Program-made: the position numbers and the translations under genes | In this document: one piece after another, positions 15,237 to 22,736 of the stretch | Numbering within the stretch: position 1 is the first letter of the stretch | How the letters are laid out: the number at the start of each line of letters is the position of its first letter | The notes under the pieces: model-generated | What the model was told of the DNA's origin: nothing | Database searches by the model: none | Seen by the model: only the letters and a program-made list of their open reading frames with translations | From: DMER64 sp964542305 | GTDB lineage: Bacteria; Bacteroidota; Bacteroidia; Bacteroidales; UBA932 | Length of the DNA stretch: 64,000 bases | NCBI GenBank assembly: GCA_964542305.1 | Contig: CAZITX010000006.1 | Span: forward strand, 1 to 64,000 | Reading direction: 5' to 3'

Positions 15237-15991
15237 GATAATTTAATCTCCGTGAGTACCTTTTTTGTATCCAGGGTGAAGTCGCCTCTCATCATCCAAT
15301 CGTAGTAGGAGGGCTCTTTTTGAAATACTTCTTTTACACGGCGGCCTTTGTGTTTGCCAAAATTAAAGACGGGTTGATCTTCGTCATCAAGAACAACCCG
15401 ACCGGCATAATCCAGATTGCGTGTTTTTGTAGAGAATTCTGAAAGAAAGCTTATTTCGTTTTGCAAGTCTTGCGGGTAGCGGTCCAGCTGGGCTTCCAGG
15501 ATTTCATAAGTGGCAACTGTATCTGCTTCTGCACTATGTGCATTTTCAAGATCCTTATCACAATAGAATCTGTAGGCGGCTTTTAGTGTACGTTGTTCCA
15601 TTTTATGGAATATGTTCTGTACATCTACAAGCTTGCGTTTACGGAAATTGAAATCTATGCCGGCACGTAAAAATTCTTCCGATAACATGGGAACGTCAAA
15701 TCGGGTAGAATTATAACCTGCTATGTCACAACCTTCCATCCATTTGGCAAGCGATTTGGCGATCTCTTTAAAAGTAGGTTCATTAGCTACGTCTTCATTT
15801 GAAATACCATGAATAGCCTGAGCTTCAGGTGAAATGGGAATAGTAGGATTTATTCGCCTGGTTTTAATTTCGCGTGTACCATCGGGACTGATTTTAAGCA
15901 CACATATCTCTACAATGCGATCAGAAGCAACATTCAATCCAGTTGTTTCAAGGTCCAGAAAAAGTATAGGTCGTTTGAGATTTAATTTCAT
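15224..15991 (-). CDS. DnaQ-like 3'-5' exonuclease
   Basis: An exonuclease of the DEDDh class, like the DNA polymerase III epsilon subunit. Motifs: FLDLETTGL (Exo I, residues 11-19), GYNSTRFDVPML (Exo II) and HSAEADTVATYEIL (Exo III, His plus Asp). The C-terminal part has FNFGKHKGRRVKEVFQKEPSYYDWMM, a small domain seen in stand-alone Bacteroidota exonucleases and in ExoX-like proteins. It is 255 aa. It likely acts in repair or proofreading. A TAAGTTTG -7-like box lies about 25 bases upstream of the start. The last codons are contributed by a REP. Confidence 0.85.
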   Translation of the reverse strand: MKLNLKRPILFLDLETTGLNVASDRIVEICVLKISPDGTREIKTRRINPTIPISPEAQAIHGISNEDVANEPTFKEIAKSLAKWMEGCDIAGYNSTRFDVPMLSEEFLRAGIDFNFRKRKLVDVQNIFHKMEQRTLKAAYRFYCDKDLENAHSAEADTVATYEILEAQLDRYPQDLQNEISFLSEFSTKTRNLDYAGRVVLDDEDQPVFNFGKHKGRRVKEVFQKEPSYYDWMMRGDFTLDTKKVLTEIKLSDGV

Positions 15992-16239
15992 ATTATGGCT
16001 AATTATGGTGATCAGAATGCAAACTTACAAAAATTTATGGTGGCTGGTAGGTTAAATGGAGTTTGACTGCGCCAACAAAATCATCTGTTTTGTAATTTTC
16101 ATAAATACAGATGTTTATGTTTACGAAAATAATGTGGCGCAGCAGTCTCCATTTGACGGCCTAAAAACGCCACAAGCACCGCAAATGCCTGGGTAGCCTG
16201 GGCATGAATATGCTGTCGCAGTTGTTACTTGCAGCCTTG
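15992..16239. other. Gap of about 250 bp between dnaN and the DnaQ-like gene
   Basis: Contains the likely promoter of the DnaQ-like gene (minus-strand TAAGTTTG near 16015-16025) and a loose inverted pair of family 3 REP arms (16054-16154). No ORF of note was seen. Confidence 0.6.
16054..16154. repeat. Loose REPIN, family 3
   Basis: Left arm 16054-16074 (AAATGGAG-TTTGACTGCGCCA) and right arm 16135-16154 (TGGCGCAG-CAGTCTCCATTT), inverted, with a spacer of about 60 bp. The outer AAATGGAG and inner TGCGCCA parts match; the middle differs by a few bases. Confidence 0.65.
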
Positions 16240-17364
16240 TTACTGTGTGATCATCATGGGCATGATGAGGGCGCAGATCTCTTCGTTTTCCGAGTCCGGG
16301 GTGATGGGGGTGACTAAGCCGACGCGGGAGGGATCGCTCAGGGCGATGTTGACTTCGGTGCCGGGCAGGTTGGCGAGAATCTCGGCAAGGAATACGGATT
16401 TGAAGCCCATTTCTATTGCCGGGCCTTCGTACTGGCAGGTGATGCGTTCCTGGGCGGCTATGCGGAATTCAATGTCCTGGGCGGATACAAAGATCTGGTT
16501 GGAGGAGAAGAGCAGTTTAATCAGGTTGGTGGCCTGGTTGGAGCATACGCTCACGCGGCGTACGGCATTCATCAGTTCTACGCGGTCTGCAATGATGTTG
16601 TTGGGGTTGTTCTGGGGAATGACGCTGCGATAAGCAGGGTAGTTGCCTTCCACCAGCCGGCAGATCATGCGGTATGATCCAAATGAAAAGAAGGCGTTTG
16701 TTTTGTCGTAAGATATGACAATGTCGTCCTCAATTTTGACCAACAGGTTTTTGAGAATGTTAGCCGGTTTTTTGGGCAAAATGAAGGAGGAATCCTCGGG
16801 GGCGTTGATATCCGAACGGGTGTAGCAAACCAGTTTATGGGAATCGGAAGCAACCAGATTGGCAGCTTCTTTTTTCAGGTCAAAGAAGACTCCGTTCATT
16901 ACGGGACGCAATTCTTCGTCACCGGCAGCAAAAAGCGTACGGTTTATACCTTCCAACAATACATCCGGCGAAAATGAAATTGACATACTTTCAACCGGTT
17001 CTTTGATCTGGGGATAATCCTCGGCCGGGAATCCGGGTACCTGGAATTTTCCCGTGGACCAGGTGAATTCAATGATATTCTGTTCTTTGTTGAAAGCAAA
17101 AGTCAGCGGCTGCTCGGGAAATTCCTTCAAAGAATCTGTGAGAATACGCGCGGGAATGGCTACACTGCCTTCTTCTGTCACAGAATCCAGCTGCATGGTT
17201 GTGCGTAAGGTAGTCTCCAGGTCCGATGCTGTTATGGTAAGCGAGTCCCCGGTCAGATTGAACAGAAAATTGTCCAGAATGGGCAACGTATTTTTGGAAG
17301 CGATAACCCTGCTTACGGATTGAAGTCTTCCCAACAGTTCTGAGCTTGATACAACAAATTTCAT
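16240..17364 (-). CDS. dnaN: DNA polymerase III beta sliding clamp
   Basis: The ring-shaped clamp that holds the replicative polymerase on DNA. It is 374 aa, with the three-domain family layout. It starts MKFVVSSSELLGRLQSVSRVIASKNTLPILDNFLF, has ELRPVMNGVFFD in the middle and ends with the conserved CALIMPMMI-type tail. Promoter TATATTTG at 17384-17391 gives a leader of about 15 bases. It follows the lpxB fusion by 27 bp but seems to have its own promoter. dnaA is not nearby. Confidence 0.97.
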   Translation of the reverse strand: MKFVVSSSELLGRLQSVSRVIASKNTLPILDNFLFNLTGDSLTITASDLETTLRTTMQLDSVTEEGSVAIPARILTDSLKEFPEQPLTFAFNKEQNIIEFTWSTGKFQVPGFPAEDYPQIKEPVESMSISFSPDVLLEGINRTLFAAGDEELRPVMNGVFFDLKKEAANLVASDSHKLVCYTRSDINAPEDSSFILPKKPANILKNLLVKIEDDIVISYDKTNAFFSFGSYRMICRLVEGNYPAYRSVIPQNNPNNIIADRVELMNAVRRVSVCSNQATNLIKLLFSSNQIFVSAQDIEFRIAAQERITCQYEGPAIEMGFKSVFLAEILANLPGTEVNIALSDPSRVGLVTPITPDSENEEICALIMPMMITQ

Positions 17365-17383
17365 AAGTCTCTATTTTATCATA

Positions 17384-17391
17384 CAAATATA
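17384..17391 (-). promoter_or_regulatory. -7 box of the dnaN promoter
   Basis: Minus-strand TATATTTG, 19 bases before the dnaN ATG. No clear TTTG was found at -33. Confidence 0.5.
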
Positions 17392-19005
17392 CTAAAAAAG
17401 TGCGTTGGAAGATTCAGGCGCATAGGATTTTTCCATAGCCAGTAATTTTTGCTTCCGTTCCAGTCCGGCTGCATAGCCCACAAGGGATCCGTCGGACCCG
17501 ATCACCCTGTGACAGGGAATAACCACCGCAAACGGATTCGCATAATTTGCCTGTCCTACTGCACGCGTAGCTTTCGGATTATCAATCATATCCGCCAACT
17601 CGGCATATGTAGTGGTCGTCCCGTAAGGAATCTGTTGCAGTGCTGACCATACATGCTTCTGAAAATCAGTGCCTTCTATATGCAGTGGCAAATCAAAAGT
17701 CCGCCTGGTGCCTTTAAAATACTCATCCAGTTGTTCAATGGCCATCAGCAAAACCGGCGGCCGCGCTTCCTCTGCGTCCATGGGCTCTCCGCTCTTGTAA
17801 AAGCCTTTCAAATTGTAATTGTCTTCAAATGCCGAGGCGGTCAGTTCTTCGAACTCATTTGCCGAGAAGGAGAAGTTTCCCAGCGGTGTTTGTGTGTAGA
17901 CTTTATACCGAGGCACTTGCGGTCCTCCGGTGAGCATTTGGTACATGTGCTGAGCCACACGCCCTGAAACGCCGTCGTTGCCCAGGATCCTGTGCAAGCG
18001 CTTGTAGTCAGCCAGCACGCTCCGTCTTTTCTGACGTCCTTTCAGCAGTAAACGGAGTTCCTCCCGGAGCTTTTCCGGATTGCAGTCCTTTTGAATGAGT
18101 TCCCGGACCGAGTTTTTCTCCAGGATCAGGTTGGGAAGGGAGATGTGTTTTACCTTGATGATTTTCCGTGCAATGGCCACGGACAGAGGATTTCCTCCGT
18201 AACAAACTACCTGGGGACATTGCAGAAGTGCTGCTTCAAGGGTGGCAGTACCGCTGGTAACCAGGGCGGCTTCTGCCTGTTGCAGTATCTCGTAAGTGTG
18301 TCCGTACATAACCCTTACGGGTAAATCCTTAAGAATACTATCGTACACCGTAATGGGAATGGAAGGCGTTGCCGCAACGATCCATTGGTAATCGGGGAAA
18401 TCGCGTATTATTTCAGCAGCCCGGGGCAGGATGAAATTGATCTCGTTCAGGCGGCTTCCCGGAAGAATGGCCAATACGGGTTCAGATCCGATCTTGTATT
18501 TTTTCCTGAAAACATCTGGCGTATCCATTGTTTCCACGGCATCTGCCAGATTGTCCAGAACAGGATTTCCCAGGTAAACGGCCTTGATCTTTTTGGAACG
18601 GAAATAATCCGTTTCAAAAGGAAAAATAACGTACAGCTGATACACGTACTTCCTGATCTTTTTGACACGGCATTCCCGGGAAGCCCATACTTTGGGTGCA
18701 ATGTAATAAAACGTTTTAATTCCCTTCCTGGAAGCAAACCGCGCCATACGCAGGTTAAACCCCGGGTAATCTATCAAAATCAGTACATCGGGATCGTATT
18801 CCAGCAGGTCTTTCTTGCAACGGGAAAGGTCTTTGACGATCGATCCTATACGGGCGGCTACTTCTACAAAACCCATCACGGCCGTCCTGGTATCGGGACC
18901 CCTGTACATAAATTCAGCCAGCGGGTCCGCCTGGGTCAGCGATTGCATAAGCTGTTTGGCGTAATGATCACCGGATACTTCTCCGGCAATGATGAAGTAT
19001 CGCAT
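17392..19005 (-). CDS. lpxB: Lipid-A-disaccharide synthase fused to O6-alkylguanine-DNA alkyltransferase
   Basis: 537 aa with two complete-looking domains. Residues 1-360 are LpxB (joins UDP-diacylglucosamine to lipid X in lipid A synthesis): IIAGEVSGD, DVLILIDYPGFNLR, LAILPGSRLNEI, ALVTSGTATLEAAL, HISLPNLI. Residues 361-537 are an MGMT/Ogt-type alkyltransferase: GTDFQKHVWSALQQIPYGTTTTYAELA and the suicide Cys498 in VIPCHRVIGSDG. The two activities are unrelated (membrane lipid synthesis versus DNA repair). The LpxB part lacks about 12 residues of the loop between the first strand region and VMGFVEV. It starts 6 bp after surE. Confidence 0.88.
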   Translation of the reverse strand: MRYFIIAGEVSGDHYAKQLMQSLTQADPLAEFMYRGPDTRTAVMGFVEVAARIGSIVKDLSRCKKDLLEYDPDVLILIDYPGFNLRMARFASRKGIKTFYYIAPKVWASRECRVKKIRKYVYQLYVIFPFETDYFRSKKIKAVYLGNPVLDNLADAVETMDTPDVFRKKYKIGSEPVLAILPGSRLNEINFILPRAAEIIRDFPDYQWIVAATPSIPITVYDSILKDLPVRVMYGHTYEILQQAEAALVTSGTATLEAALLQCPQVVCYGGNPLSVAIARKIIKVKHISLPNLILEKNSVRELIQKDCNPEKLREELRLLLKGRQKRRSVLADYKRLHRILGNDGVSGRVAQHMYQMLTGGPQVPRYKVYTQTPLGNFSFSANEFEELTASAFEDNYNLKGFYKSGEPMDAEEARPPVLLMAIEQLDEYFKGTRRTFDLPLHIEGTDFQKHVWSALQQIPYGTTTTYAELADMIDNPKATRAVGQANYANPFAVVIPCHRVIGSDGSLVGYAAGLERKQKLLAMEKSYAPESSNALF

Positions 19006-19011
19006 TTTCCT

Positions 19012-19818
19012 TTAGTTTTTTCGTTCCCTTGTAAGGTCTTTCCACACTTCTTTCAAACGTTCCAATTCGGGATAGTTTGTATTGTCAATCTTATGAGGTA
19101 CTATGGTCACATAATTCTCAGCCAGAAGGTTGTGGTCACATTCAGGGTCGTCGGGCTCCAGGTTCTCGTATTCGCCTACCATCCAATAATAAGGATGCCC
19201 GTAAGGATCCGTGCGGGATTCGATTTCTTTGATCCATGCGCCCATCCCAAAACGGCATAAACGAATGCCTTTGATCTCGTTAATGCCTCCCTGGGGTATG
19301 TTCACGTTAACATACGTATAGGGTTGGGGCGGATTTTTCAGAAACTGTTCCAGGATGATCTTTCCGTAATATATACTGGCACTGAAATCCGCATCGGCAT
19401 GGTGGTCATCCAGGCTGAAGGCAATGGACGGGATCTTGTAAAGGGCTCCTTCACATGTGGCTGCCAGCGTTCCAGAATAAATTACGGCAGAAGAGCCGTT
19501 GAAGCCGTGATTGATCCCTGAAAGAAGCAGGTCGGGCTTACGCTGGTCAAAAAGAAGGTTAAGAGCCATTTTTACACAATCTACCGGTGTGCCGGAACAA
19601 TAATAACGCCGGATCTCCTTCTCGGGTGCCCCATCCGGATCCGGATTTTCTACAGGGACCATTCGAAGTAATTTCCCTATGCTAACGGCATTGGACATGG
19701 CACTTTGGTGGTATTGCGGTGCCACTACGGTAATTTCCCCAAGGCCACGGGCCATTTCTATAAGGGCCTGCAGTCCTTTTGACGTATACCCGTCGTCATT
19801 CGTGATCAGTATATGCAT
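19012..19818 (-). CDS. surE: 5'/3'-nucleotidase SurE
   Basis: A metal-dependent nucleoside monophosphatase. It starts MHILITNDDGYTSKGLQAL with the paired Asp metal ligands, then VVAPQYHQSAMSNAVS, GTPVDCVKMAL and LLLSGINHGFN. At 268 aa it is full length. It runs into lpxB with a 6-bp gap and is divergent from gap. Confidence 0.95.
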   Translation of the reverse strand: MHILITNDDGYTSKGLQALIEMARGLGEITVVAPQYHQSAMSNAVSIGKLLRMVPVENPDPDGAPEKEIRRYYCSGTPVDCVKMALNLLFDQRKPDLLLSGINHGFNGSSAVIYSGTLAATCEGALYKIPSIAFSLDDHHADADFSASIYYGKIILEQFLKNPPQPYTYVNVNIPQGGINEIKGIRLCRFGMGAWIKEIESRTDPYGHPYYWMVGEYENLEPDDPECDHNLLAENYVTIVPHKIDNTNYPELERLKEVWKDLTRERKN

Positions 19819-19841
19819 ATCATGCGAATTTAATGATTTTT

Positions 19842-19872
19842 TTTGAGCATTTCGCTACATATGTTAACTTTG
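19842..19872 (+). promoter_or_regulatory. Promoter of gap
   Basis: TTTG 19842-19845, 19 bases, TAACTTTG 19865-19872, an ideal Bacteroidota promoter. The leader is about 20 bases. Confidence 0.8.
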
Positions 19873-19898
19873 CAACGGATTTTAAAAAAAACACAAAT

Positions 19899-20903
19899 AT
19901 GAACAAGATTAAAGTGGGAATTAACGGCTTTGGCCGTATCGGCCGCTTGGTATTTCGGGCCGCCCAAGAAAAGGAAAACATTATAATAGTAGGGATCAAT
20001 GATTTGATCAGCGTTGATTATATGGCTTACATGCTCCGTTACGATACGGTTCACGGACAGTTCAAAGGTTCCGTTGAAGTGAAAGACGGGAAACTGGTTG
20101 TTAACGGAAATGCTATTCGTGTTACCTCGGAAAAAGATCCTGCCAATCTGAAATGGGACGAAGTAGGTGCCGAATACGTGGTAGAGTCCACGGGGCTTTT
20201 CCTGACCAAGGAAAAAGCCCAGGCTCACTTAAATGCCGGTGCCAAACGCGTGGTAATGTCTGCTCCTTCCAAGGACGATACCCCTATGTTTGTATACGGA
20301 GTCAACCACAAATCATATAAAGGAGAAACGATGATTTCCAACGCTTCCTGTACCACCAACTGCCTGGCACCCGTGGCCAAAGTCCTGAACGACAAATTTG
20401 GCATACTGGAAGGCCTGATGACCACCGTTCACTCAACAACAGCCACACAGAAGACTGTTGACGGACCTTCAGCTAAAGACTGGAGAGGCGGACGCGCTGC
20501 TTCTGCCAATATCATTCCTTCATCCACAGGTGCTGCCAAAGCAGTAGGAAAAGTTATTCCCCAGCTGAACGGTAAACTTACCGGTATGGCATTCCGCGTA
20601 CCTACAGTAAATGTATCCGTTGTTGATTTGACCTGCCGTATTGAAAAACCGGCTTCCTATGACGAAATCAAAGCGGCCATGAAAGAAGCTTCTGAAGGTG
20701 AAATGAAAGGCGTTCTGGGATATACTGAAGATTCCGTTGTTTCTTCAGATTTCATTGGTGATGCCCGTACATCCATTTTCGATGCCAATGCAGGAATATC
20801 ACTCAGTCCCAATTTTGTAAAAGTTGTCTCCTGGTACGATAACGAGTGGGGTTACTCCTGCAAAATACTGGATATGATCTGCTACATGAACACCGTGAAA
20901 TAA
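19899..20903 (+). CDS. gap: Glyceraldehyde-3-phosphate dehydrogenase
   Basis: NAD-dependent glycolytic enzyme. It starts MNKIKVGINGFGRIGRLVF with the Rossmann motif, has the catalytic Cys in NASCTTNCLAPVAK and the conserved WYDNEWGYSCKILDM end. It is 334 aa. The start at 19899 is chosen because GAPDHs begin just before KVGINGFGRIGR. An in-frame ATG at 19833 would add 22 unrelated residues and lies before the promoter's -7 box. A strong terminator follows. Confidence 0.97.
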   Translation: MNKIKVGINGFGRIGRLVFRAAQEKENIIIVGINDLISVDYMAYMLRYDTVHGQFKGSVEVKDGKLVVNGNAIRVTSEKDPANLKWDEVGAEYVVESTGLFLTKEKAQAHLNAGAKRVVMSAPSKDDTPMFVYGVNHKSYKGETMISNASCTTNCLAPVAKVLNDKFGILEGLMTTVHSTTATQKTVDGPSAKDWRGGRAASANIIPSSTGAAKAVGKVIPQLNGKLTGMAFRVPTVNVSVVDLTCRIEKPASYDEIKAAMKEASEGEMKGVLGYTEDSVVSSDFIGDARTSIFDANAGISLSPNFVKVVSWYDNEWGYSCKILDMICYMNTVK

Positions 20904-20924
20904 CAACACAACGAATAACATATG

Positions 20925-20955
20925 AAAAAGGATAGCCTCATGGTTATCCTTTTTT
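20925..20955 (+). terminator. Terminator of gap
   Basis: Stem GGATAGCC / GGTTATCC (one G-T pair) with a short loop and a run of eight T, just after the gap stop. Confidence 0.85.
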
Positions 20956-20968
20956 TTTATATTTGTGA

Positions 20969-21982
20969 ATGGTTTCTGTGATCATGGCAGCGTATAATAC
21001 GCGGGGATTTGTTTCCGCTGCACTGGACAGTGTTTTTGCACAGACTTATACTGATTTTCAGATCATTGTGGTTGATGACGCCTCCAGCGACGGAACGGCT
21101 GAGATATTGCGATCCTACAACGACCCGCGATTGATAGTCCTGCGTAATGAGACCCGTAGCGGAGCTGCCTATTCACGTAACAAAGCAATGGATGAGGCTA
21201 CCGGTGAATACCTGGCCGTGTTGGATGCCGATGATTTCTGGGCACCGGATAAACTGGAAGCACAAGTAGAATTCATGGATGAACATCCTAAAGCTGCCGG
21301 GGTAGGCAGTTATGTATACGAAACCGATGAAAACGGTAAACGTATACGAGCCGTTCGCTTTCCGGTGTATCCTGGACAAATCCGGTGTTCCACTTTTTTT
21401 CGCTGCACGATCGTACATTCTTCGGTTATGCTCAGGCATTCATTTATGACAGACAATGAACTTAGGTATGATGAAACGTTTCCCGGATCCCACGATTTTG
21501 AGTTGTGGAGCCGTGCCGTTTTTGTCGGTAATTTTCACCATATTTCCAGGTACCTGACGTATTATCGTAGAAATCCCGGACAGATATCCCTGGATGTTAC
21601 CGGTACCCAAAAAGAACACGCCATAAAAGTTTACCGTACCCTATTGCAAAAAATGGGATTCGAACCTACTGCAATAGAATTGGATTGTCATTTACGGCTC
21701 GTCGGTATTGATACAGATCCGGAAGATGAAAAGACCAGATGCAAAAATGTTTTGGACTGGTGTGAAAAACTTTATTACAGGAACCAGGAAAACATGGTTT
21801 TCAGACAATACCTCTTTGCCAATGAGATCTTGTTGCGTTTCCTGAAATACTGTTATGACAATTCCCTGGGTTTTTTCCGTACGTTGCGGTTGATGATCTG
21901 CCTGCATTGGCGCATGAAATGGTGTTTTTTTCCATATTTTCAATTATTCCAGCGTCTTTCCATAAATTACAAAGATGTTTGA
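20969..21982 (+). CDS. Family 2 glycosyltransferase
   Basis: Begins MVSVIMAAYNTRGFVSAALD. It has IIVVDDASSDGTAEIL and the metal-binding DADDFW, which define a GT-A inverting sugar transferase. The 337-aa length and the MRHSFMTDNELRYDETFPGSHDFELWSRA segment fit enzymes that add sugars to surface polysaccharides or glycoproteins. A TATATTTG box lies only three bases before the ATG, so the mRNA may be almost leaderless. The end overlaps the following methyltransferase by 8 bp, suggesting they work on the same product. Confidence 0.88.
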   Translation: MVSVIMAAYNTRGFVSAALDSVFAQTYTDFQIIVVDDASSDGTAEILRSYNDPRLIVLRNETRSGAAYSRNKAMDEATGEYLAVLDADDFWAPDKLEAQVEFMDEHPKAAGVGSYVYETDENGKRIRAVRFPVYPGQIRCSTFFRCTIVHSSVMLRHSFMTDNELRYDETFPGSHDFELWSRAVFVGNFHHISRYLTYYRRNPGQISLDVTGTQKEHAIKVYRTLLQKMGFEPTAIELDCHLRLVGIDTDPEDEKTRCKNVLDWCEKLYYRNQENMVFRQYLFANEILLRFLKYCYDNSLGFFRTLRLMICLHWRMKWCFFPYFQLFQRLSINYKDV

Positions 21983-22736
21983 CATCAAAGAATACCGTCG
22001 TAAAGAAGCCGAGATTCAGCGGGTAACATCTCTAATGCGTATGCTTCCTGCAGAAGCCGGAGAAGTATTGGAAGCAGGTTGCCGGGATGGTTTTATCACA
22101 CGTAAACTGGTAGATAAATACGCCTTTGTAACGGCTCTGGATCTGAAATTACCCCGGATTGATCATCCCAACGTTACTTGCGTACAAGGGGATATAACGG
22201 TTTTACCATTCAGGGACAGATCCTTTGACCTGGTAGTATGTACGGAAGTACTGGAACACATCCCGCCGGAAAAACTGGGAAAAGCCTGCCGGGAACTGAT
22301 GCGGGTGTCCCGCCGTTTTTTACTGATAGGAGTACCTTACAAACAGGATCTGCGTGTTCATGCACTGAAATGTATTCATTGCGGGACAATCAATCCTACG
22401 ACAGGTCATGTAAACACCTTTGATGAAAACCACCTGATAACTCTTTTCAATAATATGAAGCCCGTAACCGTTGAATACCCGGGGTCCGGAGTATACAGGA
22501 CCAACCGGTTGTCGTATGCCATTTATAAACGGTTCGGCTTTCCTTACGGATCTTACGAGCAGGAAGAAGGTTGTATTTTTTGCGGCTTACCCTTACAAAA
22601 GCCGCGTCTTAACTTTTTTGTCAGGTTGGTATGTCTGTTTGCAAAAGGGTTGGAATTCCTGCAAAACAAAATAGGGCCCTGTAAGAGCCCTATTTGGATC
22701 CATATTATTTGGGATATTAGTCGGCAGGATTCATAG
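21975..22736 (+). CDS. SAM-dependent class I methyltransferase
   Basis: 253 aa. SAM-binding motif VLEAGCRDGFITRKL (motif I) with DLKLP as the acidic strand end, and DLVVCTEVLEHIPPEKLGKACRELMRVSR (motifs II-III), of the Methyltransf_11 type. A CIHCG segment and a second Cys pair (CIFCG) further on may bind zinc. The substrate is unknown; pairing with the upstream glycosyltransferase suggests a sugar or lipid-linked sugar. The last 20 bp overlap the M16 gene on the other strand, and the 3' coding part contains that gene's terminator. Confidence 0.83.
   Translation: MFDIKEYRRKEAEIQRVTSLMRMLPAEAGEVLEAGCRDGFITRKLVDKYAFVTALDLKLPRIDHPNVTCVQGDITVLPFRDRSFDLVVCTEVLEHIPPEKLGKACRELMRVSRRFLLIGVPYKQDLRVHALKCIHCGTINPTTGHVNTFDENHLITLFNNMKPVTVEYPGSGVYRTNRLSYAIYKRFGFPYGSYEQEEGCIFCGLPLQKPRLNFFVRLVCLFAKGLEFLQNKIGPCKSPIWIHIIWDISRQDS
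22669..22695 (-). terminator. Terminator of the M16 gene, inside the methyltransferase 3' end
   Basis: A perfect 9-bp stem AAATAGGGC / GCCCTATTT around a 9-base loop. On the minus strand it is followed by TGTTTTG. It lies about 22 bp past the M16 stop. Confidence 0.65.
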
